Position numbers and translations under genes: made by a program. This document shows, piece by piece, positions 27,471 through 36,577 of a DNA stretch of 64,000 nt. The DNA is taken from the NCBI RefSeq assembly GCF_042660705.1, contig NZ_JBHSUQ010000001.1; one strand, given 5' to 3'. Within the stretch, counting starts at the first letter, position 1. The number at the start of each line of letters is the position of its first letter. This stretch comes from Undibacterium_A arcticum. GTDB taxonomy: Bacteria > Pseudomonadota > Gammaproteobacteria > Burkholderiales > Burkholderiaceae_D. Below the pieces are notes generated by a model. It did no database searches, had not been told where the DNA came from, and worked only from the letters and a program-made list of their open reading frames with translations.

Positions 27471-28574
27471 CCGCGGATTCAACTATGAAGTGCAACTGAC
27501 GATGGAATTTAGTGGGAGTATCTGGAGGCCAAAGAATACCTCATGTGGCGTCTGGTAACCGAGACATTTCCTTGGCCGGTGGTTCAGTTTGTGCAGCGTC
27601 AGCTGGACCTGTTCCTGGCTCACCTGTTTCAGATTGGTGTTCTTCGGATGGTATTGCCGTATCAAGCCGTTGGTGTTCTCGTTGACCCCCGCGCTCCCAG
27701 GAATGATAGGGATGCGCGAAGTACACTGCAGCTTGCAGATGAGCGGCAATGGCTTCATGGCCGGCAAACTCGCGGCCATTGTCGAACGTGATGGTGTGAC
27801 ACTTGTCCTTATGCGGCGTCAGCAGCCTGTTAATGGCAGAACTGACCCCATCGGCATGCTTGCTGTCCAACCGCTGTGCCAGGGTATAGCGTGAGCGCCG
27901 CTCCACCAGAGTGGCCAGTACGCCTTGCTGGCCTTTGCCGATCACCGTATCGCCCTCCCAGTCACCGAGGCGCGTTTTCTGGTCGACGATGTTGGGGCGT
28001 TCGTCAATACTGACGCGGTTCTTAATCATGCCGCGCCGTTGTTGGCCGCTGCCATAACGCTTGCGATAGATCTTCTGGCCACGCAAATGCTTGACCAGAT
28101 CGCCACTGCCTCGTTGGTTGGCATAGATGTGCCGGTAGACGGTTTCGTGACTGATGGCGACGCTCTTGTTCTCTAACTTCAGGCGGTGAATTGCCTGTTC
28201 CGGCGACAGATCGAGGCGGATATAGGCGGTAACTGCTGCCCAGTGGGCGTCTGTGATGCGGCGGGCATTGCGGCAATTCTTCTGACGCTCCTGTGCCAAG
28301 CCATGGGCTTGGGTTGGCTTCCAGCGATACTTGCCGGCATTTCGTTTGAGTTCCCGACTGATGGTCGATTTGTTGCGGCCCAGCTTTTTTTGCTATCTCG
28401 CTGGCCGTATTTTTTTCTACTCGCAGCTCGTGAATTTGGTATCGTTCGTCTCGGGTCAGGTGGGTGTAGCGCATATTCGGCAACTTTCGACTGGCTGGTC
28501 AAAAGGCGCGAATGCTACCGCATCTGGCCCTTCAACCGAATAATCAAAGTTGCACTTCGTATCTGAATCCGCGG
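27471..28574 (-). mobile_element. IS30-family insertion sequence
   Basis: About 1.1 kb. The ends show near-identical inverted repeats: ATTCAACTATGAAGTGCAAC from 27477, and ATTCAGATACGAAGTGCAAC read inward from 28568. Both ends are flanked by CCGCGG (27471-27476 and 28569-28574). As this word is palindromic it can be read either as a target duplication or as part of the ends. One transposase gene fills the element. It sits between trmJ and the prpF remnant. Confidence 0.9.
27483..28474 (-). CDS. IS30-family transposase, two frameshifts
   Basis: Start ATG 28472-28474 gives MRYTHLTRDERYQIHELRVE, the usual N-terminal HTH. Then come SPEQAIHRL.....V.ISHETVYRHIY and the DDE catalytic residues in GDWEGDTVIG, TFDNGREFAGH and WERGVNENTNGLIRQY, ending with NHRPRKCLGYQTPHEVFF. 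Two extra bases break the frame: in the T run 28385-28391 (should be six) and in the C run 27686-27690 (should be four). With both corrected the protein is about 330 aa and looks active. Confidence 0.88.
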
Positions 28575-28617
28575 CCTATTTTTGGCAATACTCCCCTATA
28601 TTTTAAGGAATGATGCG

Positions 28618-29806
28618 ATGCGAGTGCCAGCACTGTATATGCGCGGCGGCACCTCGAAAGGCGTTTTTTTCGATGCCGCCGACCTGCCGGCAACACCATC
28701 CGAGCGCGACGCATGATTGTTGCGCATCATGGGCAGCCCGGATCCTCACAGTAAGCAATCCGACGGCATGGGTGGTGCCACCTCCGGCACCAGCAAGGTG
28801 GTGGTCCTCGCGCGCTCGCAACGGCCCGGCTATGACGTCGACTACCTGTTCGGCGCGGTCGCGATCGACGCGCCGCTGATCGACTGGTCAGGCAACTGCG
28901 GCAATCTGTCGGCCGCGGTCGGGCCGGCTGCCATCCATTTGGGTTTGCTCGACCCACCAACACGGTCCGGAACGGGATCCAGCGCGTACGGATCTGGCAA
29001 TCCAACATCGGGCAGCAGATCGTCGCGCATGTTCCTGTCAGGGATGGCTCTCCGCTCGAGTCGGGTCAGTTTCAGGAAGATGGTGTTACTTTCGCCGGCG
29101 CTGAAATCGTGCTGGAGTTTATCGAAGACGAGCATCCCAGCACCGCCTTGCTGCCTACCGGAAATGTTGTGGATCAGTTGGATGTACCCGGCATCGGGCG
29201 CATCGAGGCGACATTGCTGACGGCCGGCAACCCGACGGTGTTTATCGAAGCAGCCGCCATCGGCCTGAGCGGAGTGGAAATGCCCGTGCAAGTCAATGCC
29301 GATCCGGAATTACTGGCACGCTGTGAGGCGATCCGTTCGTACGCGGCGGTCATCATGGTCTGGCGCCGGATGTGGCAAGCGCCACGCGCGAGCGCCCGGC
29401 GACACCAAAACTGGCGTGGCTGGCACCGCCTGCCACGTATTTGAGCAGCGCCGGCGAAACGGTGGCGGCAGAACGAATCGATGTGCTGGCGCGGATTTTG
29501 TCCATGGGCAAGCTGCACCACGCGTTTACCGGCACCGGGTCAATTGCGTTGGCGGTGGCGGCGGCCTTGCCGGGATCGATCGCCGCGCGCGTCCTTGCCG
29601 CAGCGTCGGGTGCGCGGGGTGCGCTGCATGCTCAGGCGAGCGGTGACACGCCAGCAGCGCCAGCGCAACTGAGGATCGGCCACGTGTCAGGACGCCTGAT
29701 GATCGGTGCCAGCGTGCGGCACGGCAAGGCCGGATGGCGCATGGAAAAGGCGATCCTGTCGCGCAGCGCCCGCGTCATCATGTCCGGCTGGGTGCATTGT
29801 CCATGA
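28618..29806 (+). pseudogene. prpF: PrpF-family (2-methylaconitate isomerase-like) pseudogene
   Basis: MRVPALYMRGGTSKGVFF opens a PrpF protein, but TGA at 28714-28716 interrupts it in frame just before LLRIMGSPDP..KQSDGMGG. Further frame changes occur near 28955 (after HLGLLD) and near 29355. Conserved blocks LVSW-type WSGNCGNLSAAVGP, ALLPTGNVVDQLDVPG and RIDVLARILSMGKLHHAFTG are all present. The family isomerises 2-methyl-trans-aconitate in propionate breakdown. No prpC or acnD is nearby. An in-frame stop plus several shifts argues for true decay. The IS30 element just upstream may have removed its promoter. Confidence 0.78.
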
Positions 29807-29900
29807 TCGTGGGCAGCCGCCTGCTCAAACCAAGGGTCGAACGCATGATCGCGTTCGGCAGCCGTCAAGTTTGGCCGCAATGACTATCGTAGAGGTCGGA

Positions 29901-30573
29901 TCAAGCCCAGCTGCGCAATAGCCCGACCGCCAGACCCTCGAGTGCAAAATCATCGCGCCCGGCTTCCACCCGGATGATCTGAAAATCGGGATTTTCCGGG
30001 TGCAGTTCGATCACGCCGCCGGTTTTTTTATAACGCTTGACCGTGACATCGTCACCCAGGCGGGCCACGATGATCTGGCCGTTTCGGGCAGTGTCGACCT
30101 TTTTGACTGCCAGCAAGTCGCCATCGAGTATGCCGACGTCGCGCATCGACAGCCCGCGTACTTTCAGCAGGTAATCGGGTTTCGCTGAGAACAGGGCAGG
30201 ATCCACGTTATAGCTTGCCTCGATATGCTCTTGCGCCAGGATAGGGGAGCCGGCGGCGACCCGTCCGACCAGTGGCAGGCACAGTTGCATCAGCGCCGGA
30301 TGCGGCAACGCCATTTGCGTACCGAAACGCGGCGCGCCTGCGCCCGATTGCCCGCCATCCATGTCGCGCAACCGGATGCCGCGCGAGGTGCCCGGCGCGA
30401 TCTCGATCGCGCCCTTGCGCGCCAGCGCCTGCAGATGCTCCTCCGCCGCATTGACTGAGCGAAAGCCGAGTTCGGTCGCGATCTCGGCGCGGGTAGGGGG
30501 GGAAGCCAGTGTTGTTGATGGCATCCCGGATCAGGTTGAGGATTTGTTCCTGGCGGGCGGTGAGCTTGAGCAT
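29901..30573 (-). CDS. lexA: SOS repressor LexA, frameshifted
   Basis: About 223 aa after correction. The N-terminal winged helix begins MLKLTARQEQILNLIRDAI and continues in another frame at RAEIATELGFRSVNAAEEHL. The G run 30496-30502 has seven bases and six restores the frame. The autocleavage site VAAGSP, the catalytic Ser in GLSMRDVGILDGDLLAV and the catalytic Lys in DVTVKRYKK are intact. LexA represses DNA-damage genes and cleaves itself with RecA. A consensus SOS box lies upstream, as expected for autoregulation. Confidence 0.93.
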
Positions 30574-30619
30574 GGTGATTGGCGCTGCGCGGGCAGCGTA
30601 TGCTGTGGATATTGACAGG

Positions 30620-30635
30620 CTGTATTTTTGTACAG
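30620..30635 (-). promoter_or_regulatory. SOS box (LexA operator) upstream of lexA
   Basis: CTGTATTTTTGTACAG matches the CTGT-N8-ACAG LexA-box pattern exactly, 47 bases before the lexA start codon. It indicates autoregulation. Confidence 0.85.
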
Positions 30636-30829
30636 TATTAATTCGAATGCAAGGGTAATTTGATTGCCTGGTCCGATTTTTTGGCGATAGTGCGCCTGTC
30701 GGCCGAGGATAAGGACTTGAAAGCGTTGAGTTTTCTGCGGTTTTGAGTTACTATTTTCGGCTTTCCTCTTCCCACACTCGTCTTGACGCCGAGGTGGGCG
30801 ATTTTTCAATCCGTCCAAAAGGAGATTAC

Positions 30830-31222
30830 ATGCGTCATTATGAAATCGTATTTATCGTGCACCCGGATCAAAGCGAGCAAGTGCCTGCAATGATCGAGCG
30901 CTACAAGACCAACGTCACGGCCCGTGGCGGCAAGATCCACCGCGTTGAAGACTGGGGCCGTCGTCAGATGGCTTACATGATTCAAAAGCTCGCCAAAGCG
31001 CACTATGTCTGCATGAACATCGAATGCGACAGCGAGACCTTGACTGAAATCGAAACTGCATTCAAATTCAATGATGCGGTGCTGCGTCACCTGACCGTCA
31101 AGATGAAGAAGGCAGAAACTGCTCCGTCGCCGATGATGAAGTCGGTTCAGCGCGAAGATGCAGCCAAGCACCGTACCGAGACACCTGCACCTGCAGCTGC
31201 GCCTGCTGCTGCAGCGGCCTGA
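30830..31222 (+). CDS. rpsF: 30S ribosomal protein S6
   Basis: 130 aa. MRHYEIVFIVHPDQSEQVPA and RRQMAYMIQKLAKAHYV are S6 hallmarks. ATG 30830 has AAAGGAG upstream, and an in-frame earlier start at 30743 is not used by the family. The C-terminal Ala/Pro-rich tail (TPAPAAAPAAAAA) is an extension seen in Burkholderiales. It binds 16S rRNA together with S18 in the small subunit platform. First gene of the rpsF-priB-rpsR-rplI operon. Confidence 0.97.
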   Translation: MRHYEIVFIVHPDQSEQVPAMIERYKTNVTARGGKIHRVEDWGRRQMAYMIQKLAKAHYVCMNIECDSETLTEIETAFKFNDAVLRHLTVKMKKAETAPSPMMKSVQREDAAKHRTETPAPAAAPAAAAA

Positions 31223-31273
31223 TTGCGCTAGTTGCGGAATATTCGCGTCATTCAGGGAGCGTGAGCTAGTTTA

Positions 31274-31630
31274 GTGAGTCAATTCCAGAGTCAGCTTCAA
31301 CTGGTTGCCAGCATTGCCGAGCGCGAGATGTTGCGCTACACGCCGGCAGGCATTCCGATTGTGTCAGCGCGTTTGCTGCACAGTTCGCAACAGACGGAGG
31401 CAGGCATCGAGCGCCTGGTCGAATTTGAAATTGCTGCGCTTGCCGCAGGCGAAATTTCAGGCCGGTTCAATCGATTGGAGTTGGGCAGTGCACTATGCTT
31501 CACAGGATTCCTGGCACGCAAGAGCCGCAACAGCAAGAGTCTGGTGTTTCACATCATTGATTTAGCGCTAAGACTGACAATAGTCGCAGCGCACTTAATA
31601 TATACAGGAGCCACAAATGGCATTCGGTAA
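31274..31630 (+). CDS. priB: Primosomal replication protein PriB
   Basis: Starts at GTG 31274 between rpsF and rpsR, its conserved place. The OB-fold sequence LQLVASIAEREMLRYTPAGI, then ARLLHSSQQTEAG and GFLARKSRNSKSLVFHI, is clear. PriB binds single-stranded DNA at stalled forks and helps reload DnaB. The reading frame runs to 31630, overlapping rpsR by 14 bases, and the last 20 residues are atypical and hydrophobic. The true end may be nearer residue 100, with a base error after FHI. Confidence 0.88.
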   Translation: MSQFQSQLQLVASIAEREMLRYTPAGIPIVSARLLHSSQQTEAGIERLVEFEIAALAAGEISGRFNRLELGSALCFTGFLARKSRNSKSLVFHIIDLALRLTIVAAHLIYTGATNGIR

Positions 31631-31901
31631 AAAGTTCGATAAGAGCAAACTCAAAGAAAAACGCAAGCAGCAGAATCCGCTGTTCAAACGCAAAAAATTC
31701 TGCCGCTTCACCGCAGCGCACGTTGAACGGGTCGACTACAAGGACGTCGACACGCTCAAGGATTTTGTCCAGGAAAACGGCAAAATCATGCCAGCACGCC
31801 TGACCGGCACCAAGGCGATCTATCAGCGTCAGGTTGACACTGCGATCAAGCGCGCACGTTATCTCGCGTTGTTGCCATACACCGATCTGCACACAGCGTA
31901 A
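31617..31901 (+). CDS. rpsR: 30S ribosomal protein S18
   Basis: 94 aa starting MAFGKKFDKSKLKEKRKQQN with CRFTAAHVERVDYKDVDTLK and the conserved KIMPARLTGTKAIYQRQV and AIKRARYLALLPY. AGGAG is present upstream of the ATG. S18 pairs with S6 on the 30S platform. It overlaps the apparent PriB C-terminus. Confidence 0.97.
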   Translation: MAFGKKFDKSKLKEKRKQQNPLFKRKKFCRFTAAHVERVDYKDVDTLKDFVQENGKIMPARLTGTKAIYQRQVDTAIKRARYLALLPYTDLHTA

Positions 31902-31954
31902 TTGGCCGCTAACGCACATTCGTTAAGCCAATTTCCAAGATCCCGGAGAAAAAT

Positions 31955-32407
31955 ATGCAAATTATTCTATTAGAAAAAGTCGTTAATCTCGGCAACCTCG
32001 GCGAAGTCGTACGCGTCAAGGACGGTTATGCCCGTAACTTCCTGATTCCTCAGCGTCTGGCCCGTCGTGCCACGACCAGCGCAGTTGCCGAATTCGAAGC
32101 AAAGCGCGTTGAACTGGAAAAAGCAGCTGCCGAAAAATTGGCTGCTAGCCAGGCGCAGGGCGAGAAACTGGCCGGTCTGACCGTCCAGATCTCGCAAAAA
32201 TCGGGCGTCGATGGCCGTCTGTTCGGTTCCGTCACTAATTTTGACATCGCTGAAGCGCTGAGCAAACAAGGTTTCGCGGTCGAGAAATCGCAGATCCGCA
32301 TGCCGCAAGGCGCACTCAAGATTGCTGGCGACCACGCCGTGGCCGTCGCATTGCATACCGATGTGGTCGTAGACATCACGGTGGCTGTTATCGGCGATCA
32401 CGCTTAA
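31955..32407 (+). CDS. rplI: 50S ribosomal protein L9
   Basis: 150 aa: MQIILLEKVVNLGNLGEVVR and VKDGYARNFLIPQRLA form the N-terminal domain, followed by the long linker helix and the C-terminal domain ending HTDVVVDITVAVIGD. L9 binds 23S rRNA and affects frame maintenance. It is the last gene of the operon and is closed by a strong terminator. Confidence 0.97.
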   Translation: MQIILLEKVVNLGNLGEVVRVKDGYARNFLIPQRLARRATTSAVAEFEAKRVELEKAAAEKLAASQAQGEKLAGLTVQISQKSGVDGRLFGSVTNFDIAEALSKQGFAVEKSQIRMPQGALKIAGDHAVAVALHTDVVVDITVAVIGDHA

Positions 32408-32439
32408 GCGATCATTTGTAACAAGTTACTTTGCACCAT

Positions 32440-32467
32440 AAAAAAGCCGGGTTTGCCCGGCTTTTTT
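32440..32467 (+). terminator. Rho-independent terminator after rplI
   Basis: Stem GCCGGG/CCCGGC with TTTG loop, preceded by six A and followed by six T, so it could act in both directions. It separates the ribosomal operon from dnaB. Confidence 0.92.
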
Positions 32468-32516
32468 ATTGCCGATTTACCGGGAATTGTCAGTTCTAGC
32501 AGGTATAATTCGCGCC

Positions 32517-33902
32517 ATGAAAGTCGCCGTCGATCCCCAATTAGAGTCCCTTCGCGTACCACCACACTCGATCGAGGCTGAGCAATCCGTACTGGGCGGA
32601 TTACTGCTCGACAACGCTGCGTGGGATCGCATTGCGGATTTCCTCCGCAACGAGGATTTCTATCGCTATGATCACCGCATCATCTTCCAGCAGATCGTCA
32701 AGCTGATCAACGCGTCGCGTCCAGCCGATGTGATTACCGTATTTGAAGCACTGTCGAGCATCGGCAAGGCCGACGAGGTCGGCGGCCTGTCGTACCTGAA
32801 TGCGTTGGCGCAAAATACCCCATCGGCCGCCAATATCCGTCGCTATGCGGAAATCGTGCGCGATCGCGGCGTACTGCGCAAGCTGATCTCGGTCGCGGAT
32901 GAAATTTCCGGTCAGGCGCTCAATCCGCAAGGCAAGGAAGTCAAGCAGATGCTGGATGAGGCCGAGTCCAAGATCTTTGCGATCGCGGAAGAAGGCGCGC
33001 GCGGTGCACAGGGCTTCCAGGAAATTCAACCGCTGCTGACCCAAGTGGTGGAGCGAATTGACGAGCTATACAACCGCGACAGCCAGAGCGACATCACCGG
33101 CGTGCCCACCGGGTTTGCCGACCTGGACCGCATGACATCAGGTCTGCAACCAGGCGATCTGATCATCGTCGCCGGGCGTCCGTCGATGGGTAAAACCGCG
33201 TTTTCAATCAATATCGGCGAGAACGTCGCGATCGAAAGTGGCCTGCCGGTCGCGGTATTCTCGATGGAAATGGGCGGTACCCAGCTGGCGATGCGGATGC
33301 TCGGTTCGGTCGGCCGACTCGACCAGCACCGCTTGCGTACCGGACGATTGAACGAAGAGGACTGGCCACGGCTGACGCATGCAATTCAGAAAATGAACGA
33401 CGCTCAGCTGTATATCGATGAAACACCGGCGCTGAACTCGATCGAACTGCGCGCGCGTTCACGCCGCCTGTCGCGCCAGTGTGGCAAGCTGGGCCTGATT
33501 ATCATCGATTATTTGCAACTGATGTCGGCCAACAACGCGGGTGAAAACCGCGCCACCGAAATTTCCGAAATCTCGCGCGGTCTGAAAGGCCTGGCAAAGG
33601 AACTTAATTGCCCCGTGATTGCGCTGTCGCAGTTGAACCGTTCGCTCGAACAGCGTCCCAACAAGCGTCCGGTGATGTCCGATTTGCGCGAATCAGGCGC
33701 GATCGAGCAAGACGCCGACGTGATCCTGTTCATCTATCGTGATGAAGTCTATAACCCCGACTCACCGGATAAAGGCACGGCCGAAATCATCATCGGCAAG
33801 CAGCGTAACGGTCCGATTGGGTCGGTACGCCTGACATTCCAGGGGCAATACACCAAGTTTGACAATTACACCGGTGCGCTGACGCTGTACGGCGGCGATT
33901 GA
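32517..33902 (+). CDS. dnaB: Replicative DNA helicase DnaB
   Basis: 461 aa. The N-terminal collar domain begins RVPPHSIEAEQSVLGGLLLD. The RecA-like core carries Walker A GRPSMGKTAF, Walker B LIIIDYLQLM and the RADLRESG-type SDLRESGAIEQDADVILF. DnaB is the hexameric 5'-3' helicase of the replication fork. ATG 32517 is used because the family begins there; an upstream in-frame start at 32469 overlaps the rplI terminator. Intact, with no indel. Confidence 0.97.
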   Translation: MKVAVDPQLESLRVPPHSIEAEQSVLGGLLLDNAAWDRIADFLRNEDFYRYDHRIIFQQIVKLINASRPADVITVFEALSSIGKADEVGGLSYLNALAQNTPSAANIRRYAEIVRDRGVLRKLISVADEISGQALNPQGKEVKQMLDEAESKIFAIAEEGARGAQGFQEIQPLLTQVVERIDELYNRDSQSDITGVPTGFADLDRMTSGLQPGDLIIVAGRPSMGKTAFSINIGENVAIESGLPVAVFSMEMGGTQLAMRMLGSVGRLDQHRLRTGRLNEEDWPRLTHAIQKMNDAQLYIDETPALNSIELRARSRRLSRQCGKLGLIIIDYLQLMSANNAGENRATEISEISRGLKGLAKELNCPVIALSQLNRSLEQRPNKRPVMSDLRESGAIEQDADVILFIYRDEVYNPDSPDKGTAEIIIGKQRNGPIGSVRLTFQGQYTKFDNYTGALTLYGGD

Positions 33903-34043
33903 GCGGAATTCCGCAATATCAAACGTCGTGAGGCGCCATGCAAAGCGTTTCTGATAGTGCGGCAGATCTCGGACAGCTTGCGCTCGACTATGCACGGCAT
34001 CCAATTTAAATAAACGATATAACGAGTAAGGAAGAGGGCGATT

Positions 34044-34670
34044 ATGTTTGGACGACTGATGCCGACCGAAGGCAAATTTTTTGAATTGTTCAACCAGCAC
34101 GCTGACCTGTGCGTCAAGGGCGCCAAGGAAATGGTGTCGCTGATGACCAATTTCGACGATCTGGAAATCCGGGTTCACGCGATCGAGGGCCTCGAAAAGG
34201 AAGCCGACAAGGTTACCCATGCAACGATCGAGATGCTGCACAAGACTTTCATCACGCCGATCGATCGCGACGACATTCATCAGCTGATCACCCGCATGGA
34301 CGACATTCTCGACTTGCTGGAAGATGCGGCGCAAACCATCTCACTGTATGACATCAAGGTCGTCACGCCGGAAGCCAAGCGGCTGGCCGAACTGTGCCTG
34401 GCCTGTGCCGAGAAGGTCAAGCTGGCGGTGGCGCTGCTGCACAATATGGATAATTCGCGGCAGATCCTGGAATACTGCAACGAGATCGACCGCCTCGAAT
34501 CGGATGCCGATCACGTGATGCGTGCCGCGATGTCGAAATTGTTCCGGGACGAGCCGGACGTGCGTACGCTGATCAAGCTGAAGGCGATTTACGAAATTCT
34601 GGAGACGGTCACCGACCGTTGCGAGGATGTCGCCAATATCATCGAAGGCATTATTGTTGAAAACGCCTAA
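34044..34670 (+). CDS. DUF47 (PhoU-like) phosphate transport accessory protein
   Basis: 208 aa, all-helical, beginning MFGRLMPTEGKFFELFNQHA and carrying HAIEGLEKEADKVTHATIEM and IDRDDIHQLITRMDDILDLL, the DUF47 signature with its E..AD and D..D metal-binding residues. These proteins pair with Pit-type phosphate carriers and probably regulate them. GTAAGGAAG lies upstream. The pit gene follows after 122 bases. Confidence 0.92.
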   Translation: MFGRLMPTEGKFFELFNQHADLCVKGAKEMVSLMTNFDDLEIRVHAIEGLEKEADKVTHATIEMLHKTFITPIDRDDIHQLITRMDDILDLLEDAAQTISLYDIKVVTPEAKRLAELCLACAEKVKLAVALLHNMDNSRQILEYCNEIDRLESDADHVMRAAMSKLFRDEPDVRTLIKLKAIYEILETVTDRCEDVANIIEGIIVENA

Positions 34671-34792
34671 ATGCACGCAGCCGCTGCCGCTGCTGGCGGC
34701 CGATGGATGTGCGGGCGAGCTCCCGCGACCATCGGCGGGCGGGTCGGTTTCGCCGGTTTTCACGATATCCCGAACTGATTGAACACAACAAC

Positions 34793-35806
34793 ATGCATAC
34801 TTTCCAAATCAGTATCTACGTCCTGATCGCCCTGATCGCACTGGCCCTGATATTCGACTTCATGAACGGTTTTCATGATGCGGCCAACGCGATCGCGACG
34901 GTGGTATCGACGGGTGTGCTGAAACCGCAGACGGCAGTGGCGATGGCCGCCGTTTTCAACTTCGTCGCGATTCTGGTGTTTCACCAATTGACAGTCGCGA
35001 CGACGGTCGGCAAAGGCACCATCGATCCGGGGGTGGTCGATCAATATGTCGTATTCGGCGCGCTGGTCGGTGCGATTTTCTGGAATCTGCTGACGTGGTA
35101 TTACGGAATTCCATCGTCATCGTCGCATGCGCTGATCGGCGGCCTGGTCGGTGCTGCGGTGGCTAAATCCGGCACCGGCGCGTTGGTAGCGGCCGGTTTG
35201 ATCAAGACGATCGTGTTCATCGTGCTGTCACCGCTGCTCGGCTTCATTTTCGGCTCAATAATGATGCTGCTGGTGTCGTGGGTGTTCGTGCGTTCGACAC
35301 CGCGCCGCGTCGATGCCTGGTTTCGTCGCCTGCAACTGGTGTCGGCGTCAATGTACAGCCTGGGTCACGGCGGTAACGACGCACAGAAAACCATCGGTAT
35401 CATCTGGATGCTGCTAATCGCGTCCGGTTATTCCAGCGCTGCCGAGAGTATGCCGCCATATTGGGTCATCATCGGTTGCTATACGGCGATCAGCCTGGGC
35501 ACCCTGTTTGGCGGCTGGCGCATCGTCAAGACCATGGGTCAGAAGATCACCAAGCTGAAGCCGGTCGGCGGGTTTTGCGCAGAAACCGGCGGTGCGATTA
35601 CACTGTTCATGGCGACCGCGCTGGGCGTCCCGGTATCGACCACCCACACCATTACCGGCGCGATTGTTGGCGTGGGTGCGGCACAGAAGATGTCCGCCGT
35701 ACGCTGGGGTGTGGCCGGCAATATCGTGTGGGCGTGGATATTCACGATTCCGGCATCGGCCTTCATGGCGGCGGTAGCGTGGTGGGTCGGCACCCGCATC
35801 TTCTGA
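34793..35806 (+). CDS. pit: Inorganic phosphate transporter, Pit family
   Basis: 337 aa from ATG 34793, with about ten membrane helices. The two PiT signatures are visible: FDFMNGFHDAANAIATVVST near the N-terminus and GVPVSTTHTITGAIVGVGAA near the C-terminus. PiT carriers take up metal-phosphate complexes with protons at low affinity. Paired with the DUF47 gene upstream, a conserved arrangement. The length is shorter than E. coli PitA but normal for the DUF47-associated subgroup. Confidence 0.94.
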   Translation: MHTFQISIYVLIALIALALIFDFMNGFHDAANAIATVVSTGVLKPQTAVAMAAVFNFVAILVFHQLTVATTVGKGTIDPGVVDQYVVFGALVGAIFWNLLTWYYGIPSSSSHALIGGLVGAAVAKSGTGALVAAGLIKTIVFIVLSPLLGFIFGSIMMLLVSWVFVRSTPRRVDAWFRRLQLVSASMYSLGHGGNDAQKTIGIIWMLLIASGYSSAAESMPPYWVIIGCYTAISLGTLFGGWRIVKTMGQKITKLKPVGGFCAETGGAITLFMATALGVPVSTTHTITGAIVGVGAAQKMSAVRWGVAGNIVWAWIFTIPASAFMAAVAWWVGTRIF

Positions 35807-35817
35807 TGCAAGACCGG

Positions 35818-35846
35818 AAAAGGGCGCTGCGGGCGCCCTTTTTTTT
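35818..35846 (+). terminator. Rho-independent terminator after pit
   Basis: Stem AAAAGGGCGC/GCGCCCTTTT with a five-base loop and a run of eight T, 12 bases after the pit stop. Confidence 0.92.
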
Positions 35847-35943
35847 CGCCGCCACCCAAACATTTGAACAGATCGCACCGTACGACAGGGGTTCATCTAT
35901 GATCAGCGATCATTGATCATTCCGCCACCACCATGGAGCAAGC

Positions 35944-36348
35944 ATGAGCAAAGACGCCAGCGGTTCATTCGACGTAACACTGACGCCACAACCGGCGCAG
36001 GATGAAGTCATCGGTGCCATTCTCGGCCGATTCGCTATCGACAAGCAGTTTCATGGTGAGCTCGATGCAACCAGTCGCGGCGAGATGCTCGCCGCCGGTA
36101 CCGAGGTCAAAGGCTCCGCCGCGTATGTCGCGATCGAGCGTGTCACCGGCACGCTGCAAGGTCACAGCGGCAGTTTCGTGCTGCAGCATGGCGGTACCAT
36201 GACGCGCGGCGATGGAAAATTGACCGTGACTGTGGTGCCCGATTCCGGCACTGGGCAGCTGAAGGGATTGGCCGGCAGCATGACGATCGATATCGTCGAC
36301 GGCCAGCATTTGTACCAGTTCCAGTACACGCTGGACGCGCTGAGTTGA
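35944..36348 (+). CDS. DUF3224 family protein
   Basis: 134 aa: GSFDVTLTPQPAQD, RFAIDKQFHGELDATSRGEM, AYVAIERVTGTLQGHSGSFV and QHGGTMTRG follow the DUF3224 pattern, a small beta-barrel related to allene oxide cyclase-like folds. No signal peptide is present. Function is unknown. AGCAAGC before the ATG is a weak ribosome site. It stands alone between a terminator and a hairpin repeat. Confidence 0.88.
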   Translation: MSKDASGSFDVTLTPQPAQDEVIGAILGRFAIDKQFHGELDATSRGEMLAAGTEVKGSAAYVAIERVTGTLQGHSGSFVLQHGGTMTRGDGKLTVTVVPDSGTGQLKGLAGSMTIDIVDGQHLYQFQYTLDALS

Positions 36349-36394
36349 GGGCGGCTGTACTGCAAAAAGAAACGCCAGCGGAACAGGACGAGAA

Positions 36395-36442
36395 GTGCGC
36401 CGCACGCACCATCGTCTGCAGCTATCGGTGCGCGCGGCGCAC
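36395..36442. repeat. REP-like hairpin
   Basis: Inverted repeat GTGCGCCGC/GCGGCGCAC (36395-36403 and 36434-36442) with an inner GCACC/GGTGC pair. It lies in the 229-base space between DUF3224 and emrB and may end both convergent transcripts. Alternatively it is a dispersed REP element. Confidence 0.6.
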
Positions 36443-36577
36443 CCTACGATCATTTGGCGAGCAGGATTAGCTTCGCGGTTACTGGCGCGTCTGACAGCGC
36501 GCCGTTTGCGGAGAATCAAACATTCGCCGTACATTGCTAGCGGGAGTTTGATTAGCCCGTGACCGTCATTGATGCAC

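Larger units (their letters stand above)
27420..28605 (-). repeat. GGAGTAT intergenic repeat copy split by the IS30 element
   Basis: On the left, TACTCACCCCTGTATTTTT begins at 27421; on the right, AATACTCCCCTATATTTT begins at 28588. With the insertion removed they would face the same way about 70 bases apart, with GCGGG in the middle, like the copies at 51728, 53667 and 55857. Box spacing is longer here, so this copy is diverged. Confidence 0.4.
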
